Shown one piece after another: positions 7,815-15,901 of a stretch of DNA of 64,000 nt. This DNA is from Microbacterium mitrae (lineage in GTDB: Bacteria; Actinomycetota; Actinomycetes; Actinomycetales; Microbacteriaceae), in NCBI RefSeq assembly GCF_008017445.1, contig NZ_VRSW01000001.1:1178001-1242000 (forward strand), written 5' to 3'. Made by a program: the position numbers and the translations under genes. The notes below the pieces were generated by a model. It was not told the DNA's origin. It saw only the letters and a list, made by a program, of their open reading frames with translations, and did not search any database. Numbering within the stretch: position 1 is the first letter of the stretch; every line of letters starts with the position of its first letter.

Positions 7815-8957
7815 ATGTCTGAGTCGACAACACCTGAGCCAGAGGCGATCGACCCCACCGCCATAGCCTCCCTGACGCCGAATCCTCTGACGCCGGTGGC
7901 GCCGACGCGGATGTGGAGCATGGCGAATCCGCTTCGCACCGGATTCTTGCTGACGCTTGGCGCCCTGGGCGCCCTGGTGATCGGGTTCGCGATACGCGAT
8001 CTCACCACCGTGATCATCTACATCGTGTTTGCGATCTTCATCGCGCTCGGTCTGCAACCGATCATTGTGCGGCTGCAGAAGTTGGGCTGGTCGCGCACGT
8101 GGAGCGTCGTTGGCACCATGGTCGGTCTTCTGGCGGTCGGCGGCGGCGTGCTCGGAATCGTGATCCCGACCGTTGCCAATCAGCTCGCAACCTTCATCAG
8201 CTCGATTCCCGCGCTGATTCGCGACTTCCGCGAAAGCGATCTTTATGCGACGCTCGATGGTTTCTTTGAAGACGGCTTCGGCAATCTGGTATCGCAGGTG
8301 CAGGTCTTCCTTACCGACCCCGCCAATATCGCTGCCATCGGTGGTGGCGCCCTGCAAACCGGCGTGACGGTTATCAACATCACGAGCGGTCTCATTATTG
8401 TGCTGGTGCTGTCGATCTATTTCGTTGCGGCCCTGCCGCGCATGAAAGACGCCATGATCCAGCTTGTCGCCGCTCGCTCTCGTCCGCGTCTGCATGACCT
8501 CACGGATCAGGTGATGGCCTCGACCGGTTCATACGTCGGCGGAATGGTGATCCTGGCCGCGCTGAACGCGGTGTTCACCGCGCTCTTGCACTGGATCTTG
8601 CAGCTCCCTTTCCCGCTGCTGATGGGTGTCATCGCGTTCTGCATCACCGTTATTCCGATGATCGGAACGGTGCTGTTCTGGGGTATTGCCAGCACGCTCG
8701 CGCTCCTCACGAACCCCACGACCGCCCTCATTTTTGCGCTCATCTACTTCATCTATATGCAGATTGAGGCATACTTCATCACGCCCCGCGTCATGAACCG
8801 AGCCGTTGCCGTTCCCGCCTCACTCGTGGTGATCGGCGCTCTTGCGGGTGGATCGTTGTTGGGGCTCCTCGGTGCCTTTATCGCCATTCCGATCACCGCG
8901 GCGATCCTCATCGTGATTCAGCAGGTGTGGATTCCCCGCCAGAACGAACGAATCTAG
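7815..8957 (+). CDS. AI-2E family transporter (PerM/UPF0118)
   Basis: A 380-residue polytopic membrane protein of the AI-2E/PerM exporter family. Hydrophobic segments occupy residues about 38-80, 95-120, and a C-terminal bundle with FPLLMGVIAFCITVIPMIGTVLFWG and YFITPRVMNRAVAVPASLVVIGAL. The TPRVMNR stretch is a family hallmark. The start at 7815 has GAAAGG upstream and is preferred over 7761. Family members export small molecules or ions; the substrate here is unknown. It lies 70 bases after the SHOCT gene and may share its transcript. Confidence 0.9.
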   Translation: MSESTTPEPEAIDPTAIASLTPNPLTPVAPTRMWSMANPLRTGFLLTLGALGALVIGFAIRDLTTVIIYIVFAIFIALGLQPIIVRLQKLGWSRTWSVVGTMVGLLAVGGGVLGIVIPTVANQLATFISSIPALIRDFRESDLYATLDGFFEDGFGNLVSQVQVFLTDPANIAAIGGGALQTGVTVINITSGLIIVLVLSIYFVAALPRMKDAMIQLVAARSRPRLHDLTDQVMASTGSYVGGMVILAALNAVFTALLHWILQLPFPLLMGVIAFCITVIPMIGTVLFWGIASTLALLTNPTTALIFALIYFIYMQIEAYFITPRVMNRAVAVPASLVVIGALAGGSLLGLLGAFIAIPITAAILIVIQQVWIPRQNERI

Positions 8958-8982
8958 CGCCGCAACGCCACCCGGCCGCGGC

Positions 8983-9822
8983 TTAGCGCTCGGCTCCCGG
9001 CCGCCCGGTGAACGCGTCCATCGATGAGTACACGTGAAAGACGCGGCCTGCGATCACATCCCACGCGCGGGTGGGCAGCACGCCCCGCAACGCCATGGCG
9101 AGCTTGACGGTCCACGGCTTCATCACCAGTGCTCGGCCCGCAAGCAACCCGTTCCAGGCCGCATCAACGGCCTTTTTCGGCGTCATGATCGGCGTGAGTA
9201 GCGGGCCACGCGCACCGGCAAACATGCCGGTTGAAATGTAACTCGGGCAGAACGTTGTCACCGTGATCTGCGGGTGTTTGTCGGCTTCGAGCTCGAGGCG
9301 GAGCGACTCGCTCCAGCCGATCATGGCCCACTTGCTTGCCGCGTATACGCTCATGCCGGGGTTTGCCAGGGTGCCTGCGGCCGATGCCACGTTGAGAATG
9401 CGCGCGCGACGACCAGACTTCATCATGGCGGGCAGCAACTCCCGCGTGATCCACATCGGAGCGAGGGTATTGACCTGCATGGTGAGCTCGATATCGCTCT
9501 CGGCATCGTGTTCCCAAAACCGCTTGCCGCGCACGATTCCGGCATTATTGATCAGCACGTCGACGCGACCGAAGTCGGCGAGCGTCTGGGCGGCCGCCTT
9601 GGCTACCGCCTTGCGATCGGCAACGTTGACCACATATGCCCGCGCCGTCACCCCGAGCCGTGCCAGGTCGGCGGCGACCCGGTTGACCTGCTCACGATCA
9701 ATGTCCCACAGCGCCACCCCCGCAGCGCCCGAGGCCACGGCTCGATGCGCGTAGAGCTCGCCCATTCCCATGCCGGCACCGGTAACAACAACGACCGATC
9801 CGGCCTCAAGTTCACGCGTCAT
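8983..9822 (-). CDS. Short-chain dehydrogenase/reductase
   Basis: A classical SDR of 279 residues. The nucleotide-binding TGAGMGMG motif is at about residues 14-21, NNAG in the middle, and the catalytic Ser and YAASK motif follow. The C-terminus resembles actinobacterial SDRs acting on lipids or alcohols, but the substrate is not clear. The start at 9822 is chosen because CACAAT stands six bases upstream and the sequence before it is not SDR-like. Confidence 0.9.
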   Translation of the reverse strand: MTRELEAGSVVVVTGAGMGMGELYAHRAVASGAAGVALWDIDREQVNRVAADLARLGVTARAYVVNVADRKAVAKAAAQTLADFGRVDVLINNAGIVRGKRFWEHDAESDIELTMQVNTLAPMWITRELLPAMMKSGRRARILNVASAAGTLANPGMSVYAASKWAMIGWSESLRLELEADKHPQITVTTFCPSYISTGMFAGARGPLLTPIMTPKKAVDAAWNGLLAGRALVMKPWTVKLAMALRGVLPTRAWDVIAGRVFHVYSSMDAFTGRPGAER

Positions 9823-9828
9823 GAGCCC

Positions 9829-9834
9829 ATTGTG
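9829..9834 (-). promoter_or_regulatory. -10 box of leaderless SDR promoter
   Basis: CACAAT lies six bases upstream of the ATG at 9822, with no Shine-Dalgarno. It is close to the divergent TAGGCT (9843-9848) that could serve the 38-codon ORF at 9869. Confidence 0.5.
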
Positions 9835-9868
9835 CCCCGCCGTAGGCTGGTGGCAGGAGGAAAGCGCG

Positions 9869-9985
9869 ATGATCACACCCCGTCACCCGCTCGTGACCGC
9901 TCGTTTTGACGGCGCCGCAGGCCCTGGTTCCGCCGCCGCCAGCGCTGTTTCCTGCCGCCCGGCGACGAGCGAAGTGCGCGTCTAG
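9869..9985 (+). CDS. Small ORF, 38 codons, preceding the spermidine-synthase-like gene
   Basis: It reads MITPRHPLVTARFDGAAG and ends SEVRV. It has a perfect AGGAGG Shine-Dalgarno eight bases upstream of its ATG and a TAGGCT -10-like box at 9843-9848. Its TAG overlaps the GTG of the next gene by one base, while that GTG has no good ribosome site of its own. A translational coupling peptide is the simplest reading. No homology is recognised. Confidence 0.45.
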   Translation: MITPRHPLVTARFDGAAGPGSAAASAVSCRPATSEVRV

Positions 9986-10848
9986 TGGGCCGTAAGCGCG
10001 AGGAGGCCGATGTTCCGTCTGCCGTTTTGAGCGACGGAACCACGGCACAGGTGATCGTTTCGCCCTACGTTTCGGGGCACGAGCTGTTGGTCGGCGAGAC
10101 CCCGCAATCGCACGTGGATTTGGCCGACCCCACGCATCTACATTTTGAGTACATCGCGCGAATGGGGGCCGTGATCGATGTGTTTCGTGATCGCACAGCG
10201 CCAATCACGGCGGTACACCTCGGCGGGGGCGCTCTCACCGTGCCCCGCTACATTGCGGCAACGCGACCGGGCTCTCGCCAGCAGGTGATCGAGCTGGAGC
10301 AGCGGTTGTGGGATCTGGTGCGCGACAACCTCCCGCTGGCGCGCGATGCGAATATTCGTGTGCGCATCGGCGATGCACGCGCGGGGCTACAGCGACTTCC
10401 GGCATCACTCGCAGGCGAGGTCGACCTTCTGGTGAGCGACGTGTATTCCGGCGCGAGAACGCCGGCGCACCTCACCTCCGTGGAGTTTTATCGCGAGGCC
10501 GCGGCGTTGCTGCGCGCCGACGGAATTCTGTTGGTCAACGTGGCCGATGCCCCTGGCCTGGCGTTCGCCCGCGCACAGCTCGCCACCATTTCATCGGTGC
10601 TCCCCCACGTCGCGGTGCTCGCCGAGGCTCAGGTTCTCAAGGGACGACGCTTCGGAAACCTGGTGATGGCGGCGTCGGCCACACCGCTGCCGACCGAATG
10701 GTTGCCCAGGCTGCTCGCCGCCGGCCCCCACCCCGCCCAGCTGCTCGCCGAAGCCGACGCGCTCGCCTTTTGTCGTGGTTCCGCCGTCGTTACCGACGCC
10801 GACGCGGTGGCCTCACCGGCGCCATCGCAATCGCTATTTGATCGCTAA
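9985..10848 (+). CDS. Spermidine-synthase-like methyltransferase-fold protein
   Basis: 287 residues with the Rossmann core of the spermidine synthase family: VHLGGGALTVPRYI near residue 74, an acidic QQVIELEQRLWD, DARAGLQRLP, and DLLVSDVYSGARTPAHL. The family's usual catalytic aspartates are partly replaced, and the polyamine-binding residues are not evident. It is probably one of the actinobacterial spermidine-synthase-like proteins of unknown reaction. The GTG start overlaps the stop of a 38-codon ORF. Confidence 0.75.
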   Translation: MGRKREEADVPSAVLSDGTTAQVIVSPYVSGHELLVGETPQSHVDLADPTHLHFEYIARMGAVIDVFRDRTAPITAVHLGGGALTVPRYIAATRPGSRQQVIELEQRLWDLVRDNLPLARDANIRVRIGDARAGLQRLPASLAGEVDLLVSDVYSGARTPAHLTSVEFYREAAALLRADGILLVNVADAPGLAFARAQLATISSVLPHVAVLAEAQVLKGRRFGNLVMAASATPLPTEWLPRLLAAGPHPAQLLAEADALAFCRGSAVVTDADAVASPAPSQSLFDR

Positions 10849-10937
10849 CCTATGGATCCCGTGCCAGGCGGCGTGCCCGGCTCGGCGCTCGCGAACGGCG
10901 AGGCAGACTGTAGTCATCGCCGTCGCAGGGAGATTTC

Positions 10938-11621
10938 ATGAGCCTCATTCTTGGTTACGACCGAGACACCCTTCGCGAGCGCGTCGATTTGGCAGAGTGC
11001 CGCGAGCGGTATGAGCAAATCGCCGACCAACGCTCGCTTTCGGCCTTGCTCGAGCACGCGTTCCTCCTGAAAATGTTGGGCGAGCTCGACGAAGCGCTGG
11101 CCGTATCGGAACAATCGGTGCGGTTGGCGCGCATGGCGGGCACGCGAAAAGATCTGTTGCGCGCCCGCGTGCTGCATGCCTCCGTTTTGCACTGGCGCGG
11201 GGCGTATGCCGCAGCCGAGCAGGAGCTTGAAACGTGCGCCAGTGAGGCGGAGGGCCAGAGCTGGCCGACCATCGCCGCGTTTGCGATGCAGCACCTCGGC
11301 AAGGTGCGCTTTGACGCGGGGGATCTGGACGGCGCCCGCCGAGCGTTCAAGCGCTCGCTGTTCTTCCGCCAGGAGTCCGGCGCGAATGATGCGGAACTTG
11401 AGACAACCTTCTTGGCGATCGATGCCGTCGAGCGACGACTGGCTCACGAGTCGGCGCAGGCGGCTGACGCTGTGGCCGTGACGGTGGCGAACGCGCAGGC
11501 CAATGCGGCTGCAGATGCTGCCCTGCGTGATGACCCAGACACGCTCGATTTTGGTGACGAGGCTGAGCAGCCTGCACTGTTCAGCATCTCAGTTTCCACA
11601 GCCCACAGCGCCCGTGTCTGA
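10938..11621 (+). CDS. Tetratricopeptide-repeat protein
   Basis: 227 residues. At least three TPR-like helical pairs are visible between residues 25 and 150, for example LLEHAFLLKMLGELDEALAVSEQSVRLA and HLGKVRFDAGDLDGARRAFKRSLFFR. The rest is an Ala/Asp-rich tail. Such proteins are scaffolds, and no enzyme domain is present. AGGGAG precedes the ATG. It ends 21 bases before the SprT-like gene. Confidence 0.8.
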   Translation: MSLILGYDRDTLRERVDLAECRERYEQIADQRSLSALLEHAFLLKMLGELDEALAVSEQSVRLARMAGTRKDLLRARVLHASVLHWRGAYAAAEQELETCASEAEGQSWPTIAAFAMQHLGKVRFDAGDLDGARRAFKRSLFFRQESGANDAELETTFLAIDAVERRLAHESAQAADAVAVTVANAQANAAADAALRDDPDTLDFGDEAEQPALFSISVSTAHSARV

Positions 11622-11630
11622 CCTCAGGCG

Positions 11631-11636
11631 TAGGCT
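11631..11636 (+). promoter_or_regulatory. -10 box of leaderless SprT-like gene
   Basis: TAGGCT is followed by CGAAGG and then the GTG start at 11643. No Shine-Dalgarno is present. Confidence 0.5.
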
Positions 11637-11642
11637 CGAAGG

Positions 11643-12191
11643 GTGTCAGATCTCGATCGTGTGAGGGTATGGGCCGAGGCCCTGATCACGCAGCACCTAG
11701 ATTCGTCGTGGACGTTTGCGTTTGATCATGCCAAGGTACGTGCCGGGTTGTGCGATTTCACACGCAAGCGCATTACGGTCTCGCGTTATCTTGCCGCGCG
11801 ATTTGATGACGAAGAGAACTATCAGACACTCCTGCACGAGGTCGCTCACGCCCTCGCCGGCCCGAAAGAGGGGCACAATCGGCGGTGGCTGAGTATTGCA
11901 CGAGAGCTGGGCTACATCGGCGGCGTGCGCCACAACGGTGAGACGGCGAGGGAGCTTGCCGCCTGGGTGGGAATGTGCCCCGCCGGGCACACCGTGTATC
12001 GCCACCGCAAGCCGTCACGAGCGACATCGTGCTTGAAGTGCTCGCCGGTCTACAACGAGGCGTTCCGCATCGGCTGGATGCGGCGCGAAGTCACCAACGA
12101 AATGCGCGCCGCTGCGATGAAACCGCGGGAAGCAACCCCGGCGCCTGCCCGCTCGGCCCAGCCGAGCTACCAGGGCGAGTCACTTTTCTAG
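11643..12191 (+). CDS. SprT-like zinc metalloprotease domain protein
   Basis: 182 residues with the SprT-family active site HEVAHALAGPKEGHNRRW, in which HEVAH binds zinc and the later His is the third ligand. Further on is a zinc-ribbon-like CPAGH..C..C region (residues about 118-135). SprT/Spartan-like proteins include DNA-protein crosslink proteases, but the bacterial role is not established. The start is GTG. Confidence 0.85.
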   Translation: MSDLDRVRVWAEALITQHLDSSWTFAFDHAKVRAGLCDFTRKRITVSRYLAARFDDEENYQTLLHEVAHALAGPKEGHNRRWLSIARELGYIGGVRHNGETARELAAWVGMCPAGHTVYRHRKPSRATSCLKCSPVYNEAFRIGWMRREVTNEMRAAAMKPREATPAPARSAQPSYQGESLF

Positions 12192-12243
12192 CGCAGCGTC
12201 ACCGCTTGGGCTCTTCGCATAGCATCGGCGCTGGGAACACGCT

Positions 12244-12291
12244 TAGTCCAGCGTCAACGCGTGGAACTAGTCCAGCACTAACGCGTGGAAC
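12244..12291. repeat. 24-bp tandem duplication at the 3' end of the ComB-like gene
   Basis: TAGTCCAGCGTCAACGCGTGG (first 21 bases of copy 12244-12267) is repeated with three mismatches at 12268-12291. The second copy encodes the last residues and stop of the ComB-like protein, and the first lies just beyond the stop. The gene end, including the stop codon, has been duplicated. Confidence 0.85.
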
Positions 12292-12908
12292 GCGCCGTCA
12301 CGCAGCACCGCAACGGTGTTCACGGCATCACGTGCCGCGGCGTTGAGCACCTCGTCTCGCAGGCCACGTTCAACCAGCTCGCGCCCCGATCCGCTCGCCA
12401 ATAACAGGTGAACGCACGCGCGCGCCAGGGCCCGCGAGGCCTCACCCATCACGGCCGCCTCGGGTGAGGTGTGATCGATTCCCAGGTCGCTGAGCGCCGA
12501 AATAACGGCTCCCGCGGCGAGTTGGTCTTCGACAGCGAACCGCACTTCGTCGCTACCCCGTGAAACGCGTTCTCCGCAGGCGATGACGGCAATGGAGGTT
12601 CGGTCGCCGCGCTGCTGTTGCAGGCGCATAACCGCATTCGCCACGGCTCGCGCGTTGCGGAGTGATCCGGCCAGCACGATGGCTCCGGTGCCTGCTGCGG
12701 CTTGAGCCACCGCGGCGCCGTTGAGCGAGACGTCGTGCGCGCGCTCGTCGAGCGCGACCGTGCTCCCGGCGGCAACGCTATCGGTCACGGTGGTGGTGAA
12801 GCGGAGCGCATCAACGACGATCACCACGTCTGCCGGGGCGAGTCGGGCAAGCCCCGCCACACCCCATTCCGCGCGAACCTGGTAGGTGCTCTGGTCAGCA
12901 AACGACAT
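12267..12908 (-). CDS. 2-phosphosulfolactate phosphatase family protein (ComB-like)
   Basis: 213 residues, in line with the ComB family. Motifs include VIVVDALRFTTTVTDSVAAGS near the N-terminus, LAGSLRNARAVANAV, and VIACGERV, all typical. ComB acts in coenzyme M biosynthesis in methanogens; actinobacterial homologues have no known role, so the reaction should not be assumed. The start at 12908 is preceded by TACGCT, GGAACC, ATG, a leaderless arrangement. Confidence 0.8.
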   Translation of the reverse strand: MSFADQSTYQVRAEWGVAGLARLAPADVVIVVDALRFTTTVTDSVAAGSTVALDERAHDVSLNGAAVAQAAAGTGAIVLAGSLRNARAVANAVMRLQQQRGDRTSIAVIACGERVSRGSDEVRFAVEDQLAAGAVISALSDLGIDHTSPEAAVMGEASRALARACVHLLLASGSGRELVERGLRDEVLNAAARDAVNTVAVLRDGAFHALVLD

Positions 12909-12920
12909 GGTTCCAGCGTA
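12909..12920 (-). promoter_or_regulatory. Leaderless promoter of the ComB-like gene with GGAACC between -10 and ATG
   Basis: On the minus strand TACGCT (-10) is followed by GGAACC and ATG. The motif that is over-represented across the window fills the exact six-base gap, as also happens at 44733. Confidence 0.5.
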
Positions 12921-13052
12921 GGTGAGCGGGCGCCATGCCCCTCCCGCACAGCTCACACATTCACCGCTGCATCACGTTCCCCCACCGCCCGCTCATCTCG
13001 CGCTCGTCGCCCCGAGGTAGACCAATCGCGCGGTTTCAGCCCATGATGGAGC

Positions 13053-13559
13053 ATGCGAGTGATGCTGAAATTTGAGATCGACTGTGACGCCGACGCCGCC
13101 TGGCGAGCCATTCACTCGCCGCAAGTCGCGAGCGAACTCTACGGCCCGCTCATCACAATGTCGCCATTCAGCGACGTGCCATCGACGTGGGAGCACGGCG
13201 ACAACGCAGCCGTCGCCGTCTCGCTTGCCGCGGTTCCGCTCGGCAAGCAGTTCATCTCGATAACGGACAGCGAGCGCATGGTCGCCGGCCGCCGCGTGCG
13301 CATCATGCGCGACAGCGGTATTCCCCTCACCGGCCCGCTCGCCTCCCTTGACGTGTGGGATCACCAAATGGCCGTGTCATCCGTCGCCGGGCACCCGAAT
13401 CGCACTCTGTGGCGCGACCGCCTGACCATTGGCGGTGCGAGCGCTCCCCTGCTGTGGCCAACGCTGTGGGCGCTATGGCAATGGCGCCAGTTGCGCATTA
13501 CGCAACTGGCGCCATCATGGGCCTTCGATCTGCCCGAGGCAGAGTCGGCTACCGCTTAG
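13053..13559 (+). CDS. Hypothetical protein, SRPBCC-like
   Basis: 168 residues beginning MRVMLKFEIDCDADAAWRAI, which resembles the first strand and helix of START/SRPBCC ligand-binding folds. No motif gives a function. The ATG at 13062 is an alternative start. It is convergent with the FtsX-type permease gene: the two stop codons overlap by four bases at 13556-13559, so there is no room for a terminator. Confidence 0.7.
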   Translation: MRVMLKFEIDCDADAAWRAIHSPQVASELYGPLITMSPFSDVPSTWEHGDNAAVAVSLAAVPLGKQFISITDSERMVAGRRVRIMRDSGIPLTGPLASLDVWDHQMAVSSVAGHPNRTLWRDRLTIGGASAPLLWPTLWALWQWRQLRITQLAPSWAFDLPEAESATA

Positions 13560-15025
13560 TCAACCGCGAGCGCCTGCACCGGAGCCACGCGCGTTGCGAG
13601 GCGGGTCGGAACCACGGATGCAATCAAGGTGAGCAGTGCGGTGGCAACGATAACGGCAACCACCAGCCCCCACGGAATCGCGGGGAAGATCACCATGGGC
13701 TCGGTAAACGCCGGGGGCATGCGCACGCTGCCGAGCACCGACTGGGCTCCCGCCCAGCCGTAGACGACACCGAGGGCAAGGCCGGTCGCGAGGGATGCGA
13801 TGGCGACGTGCGCCGCCTCAAGCAACACCATGCGGCGCACCTGGCCGTTTGTGAATCCGAGCGCACGAAGCAGGCCAAGCTCACGCGTACGCTGCACGAT
13901 GCCGATGGTCAGCAGGTTGACCAGGCCGACGGCCGCGATGATCGCGGAGATGCCGACGAGTCCCATCATGACCGAGGCGAAGCCGTCGAGGGCGCGGGAG
14001 ATCTCGGCGATCATTTGCTCTTCGCCGCCGGCGGAGCGCACCAGCACGGCCTTGGCCGACTCGGCGGCAACCGCAAACATGGTGACCAGCGTCACACCCA
14101 TGACCACGCCGATGGCCATGCGGCTGGAGCGTTCCGGGTGGCGCAGCGCGTTCTCAGCTGCCAGGCGTGCGGTGGCGGAGTTGCCGAACATGCGGCCAAC
14201 CAGGCGCAGAATCGGCGGCATGATGAGGGTCGAGCCGAAGGCGAGGCCGGTGAAGGAAATCAGGCCCCCGAAGAAGGCGATGATGACACCGAGCGGCGAT
14301 ACCAGGCCGACCATGACGCCGATGGCGAGCAGGGCGCCACCCAGAATCAGCAGGGTGAGGGCGCTCGCGACGCGCGGCTTTGACGCCACGTCTTCGCTGG
14401 TGCGTTCGACGGAGCTGCCCAGCGCCTGCAGCGGCGTCACGGCGAGAACTCGACGTGAGCCAACCCAGGCTGCCGCCCACGTGGTCAGCACCACGGCGAC
14501 GGGAGGCAACACGGTAGCGATACTGATCGGTGAGTAGTCCAGGCCCGTGACATCCAGCGCGTCATTGACGATCGGAACCAGGATGAAGGCGGCCACGATG
14601 CCAATGACGTAGCCAATAACAGCGCCGATGACACCGACCACCAGGCCCTGACGCGCGATCTTTGACCGCTCGGTTTGCGCGGAGGCACCGATCAGACGCA
14701 TCAGCGCAATCAGGCGCGTGCGGCCGGCCACAATGGTGGCGAACGTGTTTGCGGTGACGATTGCGGCAACGTACATCGCGATGCCGATGAGCAACACCGA
14801 CAGCACCGTGACAATCGTGCGCGCCGTGCCAGAATCCCCGATCGGGGAGGCCGCGATCACGGCAGCCATGTAGTTGGTGGCCGCAATCAGCAGCACACCG
14901 AAGGTGGCCGAAAGCGCCGCGATCAGGATCGATGCGCCCATGCCGCGGTCGCCGAGCCAGGCCAGCGGCGGCGTGCGCTTCGCGGTGTCGGCGGGCGCGG
15001 CGGGAGATTCAGCAAGAGCGGTCAT
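13556..15025 (-). CDS. ABC transporter permease with two FtsX domains
   Basis: 489 residues with about eight membrane segments. There are two FtsX-type repeats: the first around residues 70-215 (VTANTFATIVAGRTRLIALMRLIGAS then RRVLAVTPLQALGSS), the second around 350-489 (LTIGIVQRTRELGLLRALGFT then PTRLATRVAPVQALAVD). This is the MacB/LolCE-like architecture used to export lipids, lipoproteins or antibiotics. Its ATG overlaps the ATPase stop (15022-15025), so the pair is coupled. The two-component system just upstream, on the same strand, may control it. Confidence 0.9.
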   Translation of the reverse strand: MTALAESPAAPADTAKRTPPLAWLGDRGMGASILIAALSATFGVLLIAATNYMAAVIAASPIGDSGTARTIVTVLSVLLIGIAMYVAAIVTANTFATIVAGRTRLIALMRLIGASAQTERSKIARQGLVVGVIGAVIGYVIGIVAAFILVPIVNDALDVTGLDYSPISIATVLPPVAVVLTTWAAAWVGSRRVLAVTPLQALGSSVERTSEDVASKPRVASALTLLILGGALLAIGVMVGLVSPLGVIIAFFGGLISFTGLAFGSTLIMPPILRLVGRMFGNSATARLAAENALRHPERSSRMAIGVVMGVTLVTMFAVAAESAKAVLVRSAGGEEQMIAEISRALDGFASVMMGLVGISAIIAAVGLVNLLTIGIVQRTRELGLLRALGFTNGQVRRMVLLEAAHVAIASLATGLALGVVYGWAGAQSVLGSVRMPPAFTEPMVIFPAIPWGLVVAVIVATALLTLIASVVPTRLATRVAPVQALAVD

Positions 15026-15783
15026 GATGCCACCTCAGCGGAGAGCATGTAGGTCGAAATCTGTTCCGGCGTCTGCCGGGTCTTGTCGGCAACGAGCCGG
15101 CCGTCACCCAAGAACAGCACGCGGTCGGCGTGCGATGCCGCGACCGGGTCGTGCGTCACCATGGCGATCGACTGGCCATGTTCGGCGCTCGCCGCAGCCA
15201 GCAGCGACAGCACTTCGCGGCCACTGCGGCTGTCGAGGTTGCCGGTGGGCTCATCGGCGAACACGAGGTCGGGGGCCGTCGCCAGAGCACGAGCAATCGC
15301 GACGCGCTGCTGTTGACCGCCAGACAACTGGTGCGGGCGGTGGGTGAGACGGTTGCCGAGACCAAGTGACTCAATGAGGCCGTCAATGCGGGCGCGCTCC
15401 AGCGCCGAGGGCTTGCGGCCATCGAGGTCGAAGGGCAGCAGAATATTGCCCTTCACATCGAGCGTCGGAACCAGGTTGAACGACTGAAAGATGAAGCCGA
15501 CGCGGCGACGACGCAGGATGGTGAGGTCTCGGTCGTTCATCTGCGTAATGTCGGTGTCGCCGATGAAGACTGAGCCGCCGGTCGGCGCGTCAAGACCCGC
15601 CATGATGTGCATCAGGGTCGACTTGCCGGAGCCCGATGGCCCCATGATCGCGGTGAACTGACCGCGACGCACGCCGACGCTCACGTTATCGAGGGCGCGA
15701 ACTTCGCCCTCGCCGGAGCCATAGGTCTTGGTGAGGTGTTGTACGCGGGCTGCGAGACCCAGATCGCTCGATGTGATTTCCAT
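15022..15783 (-). CDS. ABC transporter ATP-binding protein, LolD/MacB type
   Basis: 253 residues. It has Walker A GPSGSGKST, a Q-loop in FIFQSFNLVPTLDVKGN, signature LSGGQQQRV, Walker B LVFADEPTGNLD and the H-loop in MVTHDP. FNLVPTL and DEPTGNLD are hallmarks of the LolD/MacB group that pairs with FtsX permeases. The start at 15783 has no Shine-Dalgarno and lies six bases after TACCGT, inside a TTCTAC-N-GTAGAA dyad. Confidence 0.92.
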   Translation of the reverse strand: MEITSSDLGLAARVQHLTKTYGSGEGEVRALDNVSVGVRRGQFTAIMGPSGSGKSTLMHIMAGLDAPTGGSVFIGDTDITQMNDRDLTILRRRRVGFIFQSFNLVPTLDVKGNILLPFDLDGRKPSALERARIDGLIESLGLGNRLTHRPHQLSGGQQQRVAIARALATAPDLVFADEPTGNLDSRSGREVLSLLAAASAEHGQSIAMVTHDPVAASHADRVLFLGDGRLVADKTRQTPEQISTYMLSAEVAS

Positions 15784-15784
15784 A

Positions 15785-15797
15785 CTTCTACGGTAGA
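15785..15797. promoter_or_regulatory. Dyad TTCTAC-N-GTAGAA over the -10 of the ABC exporter operon
   Basis: A perfect 6-1-6 palindrome overlaps the predicted -10 (TACCGT, 15790-15795) of the ATPase-permease operon and is a candidate operator. It lies between the exporter and the response-regulator gene, which runs in the same direction. Confidence 0.4.
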
Positions 15798-15901
15798 AAT
15801 TCGCACGGCCCAAAGCGTCGGCCTAGCGGCTCATCCGCATACATCTGAAGGATGATGTTTCACGTGCAACCGGCGGATGACTGGCTGGGCGAATGGGCCG
15901 G

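Noticed and set aside
13355..14383. Long plus-strand ORF over the FtsX permease
   Set aside because: Very rich in Arg, Gly, His and Asp; an antisense shadow of a clear membrane-protein gene. The same holds for long shadows at 17077-17889, 20034-21314 and 44648-46282.
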